In this document: positions 11,192 to 20,287 of the stretch, in pieces
Layout of the letters: each line of letters begins with the position of its first letter
Numbering within the stretch: position 1 is the first letter of the stretch
DNA from: Bog-473 sp963728845
GTDB lineage: Bacteria > Actinomycetota > Acidimicrobiia > Acidimicrobiales > RAAP-2
Reading direction: 5' to 3'
Assembly (NCBI GenBank): GCA_963728845.1
Contig: CAVSLS010000022.1
Location: forward strand, 1-64,000
DNA length: 64,000 nt
Program-made: the position numbers and the translations under genes
The notes under the pieces: model-generated
Seen by the model: the letters and a program-made list of their open reading frames with translations, nothing else
What the model was told of the DNA's origin: nothing
Database searches by the model: none

Positions 11192-11310
11192 GAACCGGCC
11201 GAATCTCCGGTCGCCGGTGCGGCCGAGGTCTGGGCCGACGGGCCCGCGCCCAGCTACCGTGCGGCCAACCGAACGCCGTGGACGGGCCACGGCCGCCGAG
11301 AGGGAGCACG

Positions 11311-12424
11311 TTGGCACAGGTCAGCTTCGAGGGCGTCACCAAGCGCTTCGGCGACACCACGGCCGTCGACGACCTGACCCTGTCGGTCACCGACGGCGAG
11401 CTCCTGGTCCTTCTCGGCTCCTCGGGATGCGGCAAGACGACGGCGCTGCGTCTGGTGGCGGGGCTGGAGGAGGTCAGCGACGGCGCAGTCTCCATCGGCG
11501 AGCGCGTCGTGAACGACGTCGACCCCAAGGACCGCGACGTGGCCATGGTCTTCCAGAGCTACGCGCTGTACCCGCACCTCACGGTGGAACGGAACATCGA
11601 GTTCCCCCTGCGCCAGCGCGGCGTGGACAAGGAGGAGCGCGCCGCCAAGGTGCGGCGCGCCGCGGAGACCCTCGGGCTGGGTGAGCTGCTCGGTCGCAAG
11701 CCGGCGCAGCTCTCGGGCGGGCAGCGCCAGCGGGTCGCCCTCGCCCGGGCCATCGTGCGCGAGCCGCTGGTGTTCCTCATGGACGAGCCGCTCTCGAACC
11801 TCGACGCCGCGTTGCGGGTCCAGACCCGGGCCGACATCGTCGAGCTGCAGAGCCGGCTGCGGACCACCACGCTCTACGTCACCCACGACCAGGTCGAGGC
11901 GATGACGATGGGCCACCGCATCGCGGTCATGAGCAACGGCAGGCTCCAGCAGATCGCCACGCCGGAGGACCTCTACGCCGCGCCCGGCCAACGCCTTCGT
12001 GGCCCACTTCCTCGGCAGCCCGGGCATGAACCTCATGGAGGGGATGCTGGTCGAGAGCGGGTCGGACGGCGGCGAGCGCGGCACCCTGAGCGTCGCCTTT
12101 CCGGGGGCCTCGGTGCCGCTGCCGAGGGCGACGGCGGACCTCGTGCGGGGCAGCGGGCCCGACGTGGTGCTCGGCCTGCGCCCCGAGTCGCTGCGTCTGA
12201 GCCCCGAGGGCGCGATTGACGCCACCGTGATCATCGTCGAGCTGCTCGGCGCGGAGACGCACGTGATCTGCCACACCGAGACCGGTGCGCGCGTCATCGT
12301 GCGACAGAGCCCGGCGGCGCCCAAACCGACGCTCGGCGAGGCGGTCCGGATCGCTGTCGGCGACGACCCGGGCGCCTTCCACGTCTTCGACTCGTCCACC
12401 GGCGCTCGGCTGGGGGCGTCGTGA
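11311..12424 (+). CDS. ABC importer ATPase, UgpC/MsmK type (one frameshift)
   Basis: The TTG start follows AGGGAG by 4 nt. The ATPase domain is complete: Walker A GSSGCGKTT, Q-loop VFQSYALYPHLT, signature LSGGQRQRVALARA, Walker B FLMDEPLSNLD and switch His in YVTHDQVEAM. Frame is lost at about 11983, where one extra C in GCGCCCGG breaks AAPANAF; the other frame continues VAHFLGSPGMN through a TOBE regulatory domain with VVLGLRPESLRLS. A single-base error is likely. It energises the two permeases downstream for uptake of a sugar or glycerol-phosphate-like solute. It overlaps the first permease by 4 bp. Confidence 0.88.
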
Positions 12425-13356
12425 CATTGCCGGCTCTCGGCGGGGCGGCGCCGGCGGGCAGGACGCGTTACCTGCGGGCCCGCCTGCGCAAGGAGGCTGC
12501 CCTGGCCTACCTGCTGCTCCTCCCGGCCCTGGTGCTCTTCGCGGTCTTCTCCTTCTATCCCTTCCTGCGCAATTTCAAGCTCATGCTCTACGAGACGCCG
12601 CCGGTGCCCGGCCTCCCGTCGCGCTACGTGGGGCTGCACCAGATCATCCCGACCATCACCTCGACCCAGTTCACCCAGAGCCTCGTCACCACGATCATCT
12701 TCGTGGTCCTGGTGGTGCCCATCAGCCTGATCCTCGGGCTGGCGCTGGCGGTGGCGGCCCACCGCAAGCTCAAGGGCATGGCGGTCTACCGGATGATCTT
12801 CTCCTCCACGGTGGTCAGCTCGGTGGCCGTCGCCTCGGTCGTCTTCGGGACGCTGCTCAACCCCGTCGTCGGGCTCCTGCCCTGGCTCGGCATCAACCCG
12901 ACCCCGCCGGCGCTCGAGAGCACGACCTGGGCTCTGCCCTCGGTGGCGCTGATCACCATCTGGCAGTTCCTGGGGCTGGCGTTCATCATCATGTCGGCCG
13001 GGCTGCAGTCGGTGCCCGACGAGCTCCTGGAAGCGGCGCGCATCGACGGTGCGGGCGCCTGGACGAGGTTCTGGCGCATGACCGTGCCGCTCCTCTCTCC
13101 CACCATCTTCTTCGCCGTGGTCGTGAGCACGATCTACTCCTTCCAGGCCTTCGGCGCCGTGGACATCCTCATCGGGCCGCAGAACACCGTCCGCCTGCAC
13201 ACCAACGTGCTCATCTACAACGTCGTCAACACGCTGCAGATTGAGAACAACCCTGGGGCCGCGGCCATCTTGGCCACCGTGCTGTTCCTCATCATCCTCG
13301 GCCTCACCATCCTGCAGATGCGCTTCTTGGAGCGAAGGGTGAGCTATGCCCGCTGA
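12421..13356 (+). CDS. ABC importer permease, MalF/UgpA-like
   Basis: 311 residues with six predicted membrane helices. The first helix is AYLLLLPALVLFAVFSFYPF. The EAA loop that docks on the ATPase is visible as ELLEAARIDGAGAWTRFWRM with VPLLSP. These features are typical of the first permease of CUT1 importers. The GTG start overlaps the ATPase stop, and the end overlaps the next permease by 11 bp, so translation is coupled. Confidence 0.92.
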   Translation: MTLPALGGAAPAGRTRYLRARLRKEAALAYLLLLPALVLFAVFSFYPFLRNFKLMLYETPPVPGLPSRYVGLHQIIPTITSTQFTQSLVTTIIFVVLVVPISLILGLALAVAAHRKLKGMAVYRMIFSSTVVSSVAVASVVFGTLLNPVVGLLPWLGINPTPPALESTTWALPSVALITIWQFLGLAFIIMSAGLQSVPDELLEAARIDGAGAWTRFWRMTVPLLSPTIFFAVVVSTIYSFQAFGAVDILIGPQNTVRLHTNVLIYNVVNTLQIENNPGAAAILATVLFLIILGLTILQMRFLERRVSYAR

Positions 13357-14209
13357 CCCCGCCCCGCCCACGCCGGTCCCGAAGAAGCCGCGGCGGCGGT
13401 TGCGGACCATCGGCAGCTACACGGCGCTGACGGCCGCCGCCATCGTGGTGCTCTTCCCCGTGTACGTCACGATCGTCAACTCGCTGCTGAGACCCGACCA
13501 GCTGGTCCAGCAGCCGCCGCCGCTCATCCCGACCGACCCGCAGTGGCACGACTACACGGCGGCCTGGACCAGCGGGCAGATGTCCAAATACATGGCGACG
13601 TCGGCCATCATGACCGCGATCATCGTGATCGGACAGCTCGTCACGTCGATCTTCGCGGCCTACGCCTTCGCGTTCCTGCGCTTCCCGTTCAAGCGGACGC
13701 TCTTCGTGATCTGCCTCGCCACGCTCATGATCCCGCTCGAGGTCACCTTCATCACCAACCTCGACACGATCAGTTCGCTGCACTGGTTCAACTCCTACGA
13801 GGGACTGGCGATCCCCTTCCTGGCCACCGGGTTCGGCATCTTCCTGCTGCGCCAGGCCTTCCTGCAGATCCCGCGCGACCTCCAGGAGGCGGCCCAGCTC
13901 GATGGGTACGGCCACCTGCGCTTCATGACCCGGGTGGCGGTGCCGCTCGCCCGCCCGTCGCTCGCTGCCCTCGCCGTGTTCTCCTTCCTCGGCGCCTGGA
14001 ACCAGTACCTCTGGCCGCTCGTGTCGACGGGTGGCACCACGCCCCTCTACACGGTGCAGATCGGACTGAAGCAGCTCCTCGGCACCCAGGTCTCCCAGAT
14101 CCCCGTGTCGCTGGCCGGCGCGGTCATCGCGTTCGTGCCGTTGGTGATCCTCCTCCTGATCTTCCAGAAGCAGCTGGTCCGGAGCCTCACTGCCGGTGCC
14201 GTGAAGTAG
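13346..14209 (+). CDS. ABC importer permease, MalG/UgpE-like
   Basis: 287 residues with six predicted helices. After a proline-rich cytoplasmic start, the first helix is YTALTAAAIVVLFPVYVTIV. The EAA loop is LQEAAQLDGYGHLRFMTRVA, followed by VPLARPSLAALAVFSFLGAW. The partner of the upstream permease in a CUT1 importer. A periplasm-facing loop with LVQQPPPLIPTDPQWHDY is a common feature of UgpE and MalG relatives. Confidence 0.92.
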   Translation: MPADPAPPTPVPKKPRRRLRTIGSYTALTAAAIVVLFPVYVTIVNSLLRPDQLVQQPPPLIPTDPQWHDYTAAWTSGQMSKYMATSAIMTAIIVIGQLVTSIFAAYAFAFLRFPFKRTLFVICLATLMIPLEVTFITNLDTISSLHWFNSYEGLAIPFLATGFGIFLLRQAFLQIPRDLQEAAQLDGYGHLRFMTRVAVPLARPSLAALAVFSFLGAWNQYLWPLVSTGGTTPLYTVQIGLKQLLGTQVSQIPVSLAGAVIAFVPLVILLLIFQKQLVRSLTAGAVK

Positions 14210-14253
14210 GAGGGCGGCCGCCGCGGGCGGGCTGTGGGTGCTAGGCAATTCAC

Positions 14254-15668
14254 ATGCGGACCACCCCTCTCCTCAGGCTCACCGGCGCGGCCCTGTTCGT
14301 GGCGTCGGCCGCGCTGGCCTCGCTCAGCGCGGCGGCCGTCGCCGGTGCTCCCGCGGCGGGAGCAGCCAGCAACCTCCCGGCGTGCAACCTCAAGGCCCTG
14401 GCCAACCACAAGGGTGCGGTCGGCATCACCTTCTGGGAATCCGCCTCCGAGGCCAACCTGACCACGCTCCAATCGATCACCAACGCGTTCAACTCGTCGC
14501 AGACCCAGGTCCACGTGACCCTGGTCACCCAGGCGGGGTACGACGACACCTGGCAGAAGTACCTGGCGGGCCTCACCAACGGGCAGCTGCCCGACGCCGT
14601 GCAGCTGGAGGACCAGCGCACCCAGGCCGCCATCGACACCCAGTCGTTCCTCCCCGTCCAGTCCTGCATGAACGCCGCCAAGTACTCGACGAGCGACTAC
14701 CTGCCCCGGCCACTCGCCTACTGGAAGGTGAACGGGGTGCAGTGGGCGCTGCCCTTCGCCGTCTCGGCGCCGATCCTCTACTACAACCAGAACGCCTTCA
14801 CGAAAGCCGGCTTGAACGCGGCCGTCCCCCCGACCACGCTCCCGCAGATGCTGAGCGACGCCAAGTCGCTCAAGGCATCTGGCAGCGGCATGGGCCTGGT
14901 GCTCGACCCCTGGCACCTCGAGACGTGGCTCGCATCGGCGAACCAGCTCTTCGTGAACAACAAGAACGGCCGCAGCGCGCGGGCCACGGCGGGCGCGTTC
15001 GACAATAAGACCGCGGTGTCGATCTTCAGCCAGCTCAAGCAGCTGGTGACGTCCGGTGACGCCACCACGAACCCGTCGACCGGGCCCGACCAGTACGACA
15101 ATCTGCTCGGCATCGGCAGCGGCAAGTACGGGATGACGATCGAGACGTCGGCCGCCCTCGGCACGGTCACCCAGCTCCTGTCCGGGGGCCAGTACGCCAA
15201 CGTGAAGCTGGGCATCGGCCCGTTCCCGGTCTACAGCTCCTCGGTGCAGGGTGGCATCGAGCCGGGGGCTCGGGCGTCTACATCTCGAACAAGGTGCCCG
15301 CCATCGACCAGGCCGCCTCGTGGGTGTACCTCTCCTACCTGTGCAACACGCAGAGCCAGGCCACCTGGGCCGCCGGCACCGGCTACATCCCGGTGCGCAA
15401 GTCGTCGTCCCAGACGGCCACCGTCCAGCACTTGTGGGCGACCAACCCGGGCTACAAGGTGGCCTACAACGAGATCAACAACGGGGTCAACTCACCGGCG
15501 ACGTCGGGCTCGGTCATCGGGCCGTACGCGGACGTGCGCACCAACGTCCTCAACGCCGAGATCTCCATGTACACCGGCGGCGTCTCGCCCTCCAACGCGG
15601 TCAAGTCCGCGGAGTCGAACGTCGACACCACGATCTCGGACTACAACAGCCGGCTCGGTACGTCGTAG
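14254..15668 (+). CDS. ABC importer solute-binding protein, CUT1 family (one frameshift)
   Basis: A signal peptide (about 1-38, ending near AGAPAAGAAS) precedes a family-1 solute-binding fold: VGITFWESASEANLTTLQSI, then QVHVTLVTQAGYDDTWQKYL, and LPFAVSAPILYYNQNAF. Frame is lost at about 15262-15266 in a G run; one additional G gives GGSGVYISNKVPAIDQAASW, and the second frame continues to a natural end at 15668. No lipobox cysteine is obvious. It would capture a sugar or glycerophosphate-type ligand outside the cell for the two permeases. The context supports a CUT1 carbohydrate importer; the ligand cannot be named. Confidence 0.85.
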
Positions 15669-15964
15669 GGGGGTTCATCCGGGCTGTGGTCCATGGCCGT
15701 TCGCGCCCGGGTCGGAACCGGTGACCTTTTCGGAAACTCTGCACAAGACCGTTGACAGTTCTGGAAGAGTCCCTGCCCCGCGGGGGAATCGTTCTCATCG
15801 GCGGGGCGGCCGGTGCGGTCGAGCTTCACCCCAGGGCGCCGCTCCGGAGCGAGCGCCCCGACCAGGCCTGATGCTCTGAGATCGACACCCGCGACATCGG
15901 AAATTGGGGTCCTCATGAGCGTATTCTCCATTAACCCGCTTGGATTTAGCGTATCGATGTGAAT
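15669..15964 (+). other. Intergenic region upstream of the sulfate-uptake operon
   Basis: About 300 bp without a supported gene. The last 60 bp are clearly richer in A+T than the surroundings and lead into the TAGGCT box. A TTGGAT at 15940-15945 could be a -35 element, but the 19-bp spacer is long. No known sulfur riboswitch was recognised. Confidence 0.4.
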
Positions 15965-15970
15965 TAGGCT
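15965..15970 (+). promoter_or_regulatory. -10 box TAGGCT of the sulfate operon
   Basis: TAGGCT ends 6 nt before the ATG at 15977, giving a leaderless start for the operon. Confidence 0.5.
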
Positions 15971-15976
15971 GATTCG

Positions 15977-17023
15977 ATGAACACTCACAACCAGTCCGTC
16001 GCGCCCCTCGGCCAGCCCAAACGGCGGCGCCGATTCCACCGCGGCGTTGCCGCAGCCGGCGCGCTCGCCCTGTCGGGCCTCGCGTTCTCCGCACTCCCCG
16101 CGGGCGCCCAGTCCGGCGGCACCGTGAACCTGGTGGCCTACTCGACCCCCAAGCCCGCCTATTCGGTGCTCGCGACCGACTTCGCCAAGACGAAGGGCGG
16201 GGCCGGCGTGACCGTGTCGCCGTCCTTCGGGCCCTCGGGCACCCAGGCCACCTCCGTGGTCGACGGGCTTCCCGCCGACGTCGTGAACTTCTCGCTCGAG
16301 CCCGACTTGGCCAAGCTGGTCAAGGGCGGCCTCGTGTCCAGCTCGTGGGACAAGGGACCGACCAAGGGCATGGTCACCGACTCCATCGTGTCCTTCGTCG
16401 TGCGCCCGGGGAATCCCAAGCACATCACGACCTGGGCCGACCTGGTGAGGGCGGGGGTCGGCGTGATCACGCCGAACGTGTTCAGCTCCGGCAGTGCCAA
16501 GTGGAACATCATGGCGGCCTACGGTGCCGAGATCGCCCAGGGCAAGACGCCGGCGCAGGCGCAGACCTACCTCTCCGAGCTGCTCCACGACGCGGTGGCC
16601 CAGCCCTCCAGCGCGAGCGCCGCGCTCCAGACCTTCCTGTCGGGCCAAGGCGACGTGCTCCTCGACTACGAGGACGACGCCCTCTACGCCAAGACGAAGG
16701 GTGAGCCGGTCGACGTGATCACACCGCCGCAGACGATCCTGATTCAGAACCCGATCGCGGTGACGAAGACGGCGGGCCCAGCGGCGAAGGCGTTCGTCGC
16801 CTACCTCCTCTCCCCCGCCGGCCAGACCGTCTGGGGCCAGCAGGGCTATCGCCCGGTGCTGCCCTCGGTGGCTGCCAAGTTCAACTTCCCAAAGCCCAGG
16901 ACCCTCTTCACCATCGACCACCTCGGCGGTTGGACGGCGGTCAACACCAAGTTCTTCGACCCCCAGACCGGCATCGTGGCCAAGGACGAGCAGTCGCTCG
17001 GCGTCTCGACCGCGAGCGGGTAG
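15977..17023 (+). CDS. Sulfate/thiosulfate ABC transporter solute-binding protein
   Basis: 348 residues. A basic N-terminus (KRRRRF) and hydrophobic segment ending AGAQSG (about residue 45) form a signal peptide. VNLVAYSTPKPAYSVLATDF, SFGPSGTQATSVVDGLPADV and VRPGNPKHITTWADLV match the sulfate-binding protein family (Sbp/CysP), as does the late ITPPQTILIQNPIAVTK. It captures sulfate outside the cell and hands it to CysTW. It is the first gene of a four-gene operon that ends with CysA, which strongly supports the assignment. Sulfate versus thiosulfate preference cannot be read. Confidence 0.92.
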   Translation: MNTHNQSVAPLGQPKRRRRFHRGVAAAGALALSGLAFSALPAGAQSGGTVNLVAYSTPKPAYSVLATDFAKTKGGAGVTVSPSFGPSGTQATSVVDGLPADVVNFSLEPDLAKLVKGGLVSSSWDKGPTKGMVTDSIVSFVVRPGNPKHITTWADLVRAGVGVITPNVFSSGSAKWNIMAAYGAEIAQGKTPAQAQTYLSELLHDAVAQPSSASAALQTFLSGQGDVLLDYEDDALYAKTKGEPVDVITPPQTILIQNPIAVTKTAGPAAKAFVAYLLSPAGQTVWGQQGYRPVLPSVAAKFNFPKPRTLFTIDHLGGWTAVNTKFFDPQTGIVAKDEQSLGVSTASG

Positions 17024-17030
17024 CGAACAC

Positions 17031-17954
17031 GTGACCGGCATGGGCGCCAACGCCGCCGGCCTGGGGCGCCCGGGCGGGGAACAGGCGTCCGCCGGCCGGC
17101 GCCCGGGGCGGGAGCGAGGGCACCGCCACTCCCCCACGGCGCTCCCCCCCGTCCTGGATCAGGCGGGGCGGGTGGCCTGGCGCGCCGGCGGCCCCGCGCT
17201 CGCCGTCACCTACCTGTCGCTCCTCGTCCTGCTGCCGCTGGCCGCGCTGTTCACCAACGCGTTCAGCGGGGGGTGGGCCGCGTTCTGGGCCGCCGTCACC
17301 CAGCCTGAGGCCGTCGCCGCGCTGGAGCTGACCCTGTGGATCTCGCTCGCCGTGGCCGTGGTCAACTCCGTGGCCGGCCTCGCCATCGCCTGGGTGCTGG
17401 TCCGCGACGACTTCCGGGGCAAGGCCCTCGTGGGCGCGGTCATCGACCTCCCCTTCGCGCTGCCGACCATCGTGGCCGGCCTCACCCTGCTCGCGCTCTA
17501 CGGACCGAACAGCCCGTTCCACGTCAACTTGGCCGGCACCCGCCTCGGCATCGTGTGCGCGCTGGCCTTCGTGACACTGCCGTTCTGCGTCCGCAGCGTC
17601 CAACCGGTGCTGGCCGAGCTCGATGCGGAGACCGAGGAGGCGGCCGCCTCCCTCGGCGCCAGCCGGCGCCAGGTGCTCCGCCGCGTGATCCTGCCGAGCA
17701 TCCTGCCCTCGGTGCTGGCCGGCGCCGGCCTCGCCTTCGCCCGGGCCGTCGGCGAGTTCGGCTCGGTCGTGCTGATCTCGGGCAACATCCCGTTCAAGAC
17801 CGAGGTCGCCTCCTCGTGGATCTACAGCCTCTCCCAGAGCGACGCCCTCCCCGCGGCCAGCGCGGTCTCGGTGGTGCTCATCGCCATCTCGCTGCTCGTG
17901 CTGGTCGGCATCGGCTGGGCCCGCCGCCGCTTCGAAGTCCCCGACACGATATGA
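17031..17954 (+). CDS. cysT: Sulfate ABC transporter permease CysT
   Basis: 307 residues with a basic, low-complexity N-terminus and six helices, the first about 57-80 (LAVTYLSLLVLLPLAALFTNAF). FALPTIVAGLTLLALYGPNSP and EEAAASLGASRRQVLRRVIL with LPSILPSVLAGAGL are typical of CysT/CysU, including the EAA loop. The late GEFGSVVLISGNIPFKTEVA is diagnostic of the sulfate/molybdate permease group. The GTG start lies 7 bp after the binding-protein stop. It overlaps cysW by 4 bp. Confidence 0.93.
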   Translation: MTGMGANAAGLGRPGGEQASAGRRPGRERGHRHSPTALPPVLDQAGRVAWRAGGPALAVTYLSLLVLLPLAALFTNAFSGGWAAFWAAVTQPEAVAALELTLWISLAVAVVNSVAGLAIAWVLVRDDFRGKALVGAVIDLPFALPTIVAGLTLLALYGPNSPFHVNLAGTRLGIVCALAFVTLPFCVRSVQPVLAELDAETEEAAASLGASRRQVLRRVILPSILPSVLAGAGLAFARAVGEFGSVVLISGNIPFKTEVASSWIYSLSQSDALPAASAVSVVLIAISLLVLVGIGWARRRFEVPDTI

Positions 17955-18772
17955 AGCGGACACCCTGGCGCCTGCCTCTGCGCTTCGCCGTCCTGGGCTA
18001 CCTGGCCCTCCTGGTCGTCCTGCCCGTGTCCACGGTGTTCTACCGCGCCTTTCAGCACGGACTCGGGGCGGCGTGGGATGCCATCACCTCACCGGACGCC
18101 CTGCACGCCCTCGTGCTCACGCTCCTCGTGGCCGCCATCGCCGTGCCGCTCAACACGGTCTTCGGCGTGGGCGTCTCGCTCATCCTGGCCCGCCACCGCT
18201 TCCCGGGCGCGTGGCTGCTCGATGCGCTGGTCGACATCCCGCTCGCCGTCTCCCCCGTCGTCATCGGGCTGTCGCTGATCCTCGTCTACGGCCGCACCGG
18301 ATGGTTCGGCAACTGGCTGTCCTCTCACCACGTCACGGTCATCTACGCGGTGCCCGGGATCGTCCTCGCGTCCGCCGCGGTGTCCCTGCCCTACGTCGTC
18401 CGCGAGGTCCTACCCGTCCTGCAGGAGATCGGGACGGAGCAGGAGCAGGCGGCCCGCACCCTCGGTGCCGGACCGCTCACGGTGTTCCGCCGCATCACCC
18501 TGCCCAACATCCGCCGCGGCCTGGCCTACGGCGTGACGCTGACCACCGCCCGCGTGCTCGGGGAGTTCGGTGCCGTCGCTATCGTCTCAGGTGCCATCGC
18601 CGGGAGGACGCAGACCTTGACCCTGTTCATCTCCGCCAGCATCGACAACCTCGATACCACGAGCGCCTACGTCGGCGCGGTGGCCCTGTGCCTCTCCGCT
18701 CTGATCATCCTGATCGTCCTCACGGTCACCGACCGCAACCGCGGGGCCTGGCACGGGAGGCCGGCGGCATGA
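17951..18772 (+). CDS. cysW: Sulfate ABC transporter permease CysW
   Basis: 273 residues with six helices. LVDIPLAVSPVVIGLSLILV, the EAA loop QEQAARTLGAGPLTVFRRIT and ARVLGEFGAVAIVSGAIAGR mark the CysW partner. It overlaps both cysT (ATGA at 17951) and cysA (ATGA at 18769), so the three cytoplasmic and membrane parts are translationally coupled. Together they import sulfate for assimilation; no assimilation genes (cysD, cysN, cysH) lie in the window. Confidence 0.93.
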   Translation: MKRTPWRLPLRFAVLGYLALLVVLPVSTVFYRAFQHGLGAAWDAITSPDALHALVLTLLVAAIAVPLNTVFGVGVSLILARHRFPGAWLLDALVDIPLAVSPVVIGLSLILVYGRTGWFGNWLSSHHVTVIYAVPGIVLASAAVSLPYVVREVLPVLQEIGTEQEQAARTLGAGPLTVFRRITLPNIRRGLAYGVTLTTARVLGEFGAVAIVSGAIAGRTQTLTLFISASIDNLDTTSAYVGAVALCLSALIILIVLTVTDRNRGAWHGRPAA

Positions 18773-19752
18773 GCATCCGGGTGGAGTCGATCTCCAAGCA
18801 CTTCGGCGACGCCGTCGCGCTCGACGACGTGAGCCTCGAGGTCCCGAGCGGGTCGCTCACCGCGCTGCTCGGGCCGAGCGGCGGCGGCAAGTCGACCCTG
18901 CTGCGCATCATCGCCGGCCTGGACACGCCGGACAGCGGCACCGTGCGGATCGAGGGCGAGGACCTGACCGACGCCCCGGCACGCCACCGCGGTGTCGGGT
19001 TCTGTTTCCAGCACTACGCGCCGTTCCGCCACCTGACGGTGCGGCGCAATGTCGCCTTCGGGCTCGAGATCCGGCGCCGTCCCAAGCCCGAGATCAAGGC
19101 CAGGGTCGACGAGCTGCTCGAGCTGGTCGGTCTCGCCCATCTGGCCGAGCGCTATCCCTCGCAGCTCTCCGGCGGCCAGCGCCAGCGCATGGCGCTGGCC
19201 CGTGCGCTCGCCATCGAGCCCAAGGTCCTGTTGCTCGACGAGCCCTTCGGCGCGCTCGACGCGCAGGTACGCACGCAGCTGCGCCGCTGGCTGCGCGACC
19301 TGCACGACACGCTGCACGTGACCACGGTGCTGGTGACGCACGACCAGGAGGAGGCGATGGAGGTGGCGGACCGCCTGGCCATCGTGAACCACGGGCGACT
19401 CGAGCAGGTGGGCACACCCACCGACATGTACGACCATCCCGCCAACGAGTTCGTCCTCACCTTTCTCGGGCCGGCGACCCGGCTGCACGGCGGGTGGGTC
19501 AGGCCGCACGACCTCGTGGTGCACCGCGCCGAGGACGGGAAGCCGGCCCCGAGCGCGGTCGAGGGAACGGTGACACGGATCACCCACCTCGGGTTCGAGG
19601 TCAAGGTCGACGTCCATCTCTCGCCGGGCGGCGACTGCTGGGTCCAGTTGAGCCGCGGGACGGCGGCCGAGCTCGGGCTCGAGACCGGGGATCGGGTCTG
19701 GGTGGCCCGGGCCACCACCGTGGCCGCCCGGTCCCCGATCCTCAGCGCGTGA
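18769..19752 (+). CDS. cysA: Sulfate ABC transporter ATPase CysA
   Basis: 327 residues. All ATPase motifs are intact: Walker A GPSGGGKST, Q-loop CFQHYAPFRHLT, signature LSGGQRQRMALARA, Walker B LLLDEPFGALD and switch His in LVTHDQEEAM. The C-terminal TOBE-like part (about 240-327) is short. The last gene of the sulfate operon, hydrolysing ATP at the cytoplasmic face of CysT/CysW. Confidence 0.94.
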   Translation: MSIRVESISKHFGDAVALDDVSLEVPSGSLTALLGPSGGGKSTLLRIIAGLDTPDSGTVRIEGEDLTDAPARHRGVGFCFQHYAPFRHLTVRRNVAFGLEIRRRPKPEIKARVDELLELVGLAHLAERYPSQLSGGQRQRMALARALAIEPKVLLLDEPFGALDAQVRTQLRRWLRDLHDTLHVTTVLVTHDQEEAMEVADRLAIVNHGRLEQVGTPTDMYDHPANEFVLTFLGPATRLHGGWVRPHDLVVHRAEDGKPAPSAVEGTVTRITHLGFEVKVDVHLSPGGDCWVQLSRGTAAELGLETGDRVWVARATTVAARSPILSA

Positions 19753-19875
19753 GCTGACGCCTCCGGGCGGCACGTACACTCTCTTCGTCCATTCAGACGA
19801 GCCGAGGCACCTGGGCCGACGACGCTCACCAACCGACCTGCGGGCACGGTGGTAAGGCCAGGCAATGGAGGCGCC

Positions 19876-20274
19876 ATGTCTGATCCCTACGAGGGCGTGT
19901 GCGAGCCCGCGCCCGAGCTGGCCGGGTTCACCTACAGCATCTTCGAGCCGTCGCCCGTCGAGGTGGTGGCCGACGCCATCTTCGTGGCCAGCGAGCACGC
20001 CTCGGAGGTCTACGTCGAGCGCCTCGACGACCGCTACCGCTGGTCGCTCGTGCACAAGGGGGGCGCCTACCCCTTGTTGCGGGTGACGGCCCGCTTCTTG
20101 CAGATGGACTACCACGCGCTGGCCATCGGCTTCCGCACGGTGGTCGACGGCTACACGGCGCTGGCGGAGCACCCCGGGGACGAGCCGGCTCCGGACGCGG
20201 CGGCGATCATCGCGCTGCAGTGCCCGACGCTCCCACCCGACGCCGTGGAGCTCGTCCGCACGGCGCTCGGTTGA
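19876..20274 (+). CDS. Conserved hypothetical protein
   Basis: 132 residues, soluble and acidic. The ATG has a clear ribosome site (GGAGG, 5 nt before it). Strand-like segments with VYVERLDDRYRWSLVHKGGA are followed by helices (FLQMDYHALAIGFRTVVDGY), ending PPDAVELVRTAL. I recognise no family. It is not clearly part of the sulfate operon because about 120 bp separate them. Confidence 0.7.
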   Translation: MSDPYEGVCEPAPELAGFTYSIFEPSPVEVVADAIFVASEHASEVYVERLDDRYRWSLVHKGGAYPLLRVTARFLQMDYHALAIGFRTVVDGYTALAEHPGDEPAPDAAAIIALQCPTLPPDAVELVRTALG

Positions 20275-20287
20275 TCGCCGGCCCGGC

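Noticed and set aside
15915..15962. 15-codon reading frame upstream of the sulfate operon as a leader peptide
   Set aside because: It lacks cysteine codons, has no ribosome site, and lies upstream of the TAGGCT box that probably starts the transcript.
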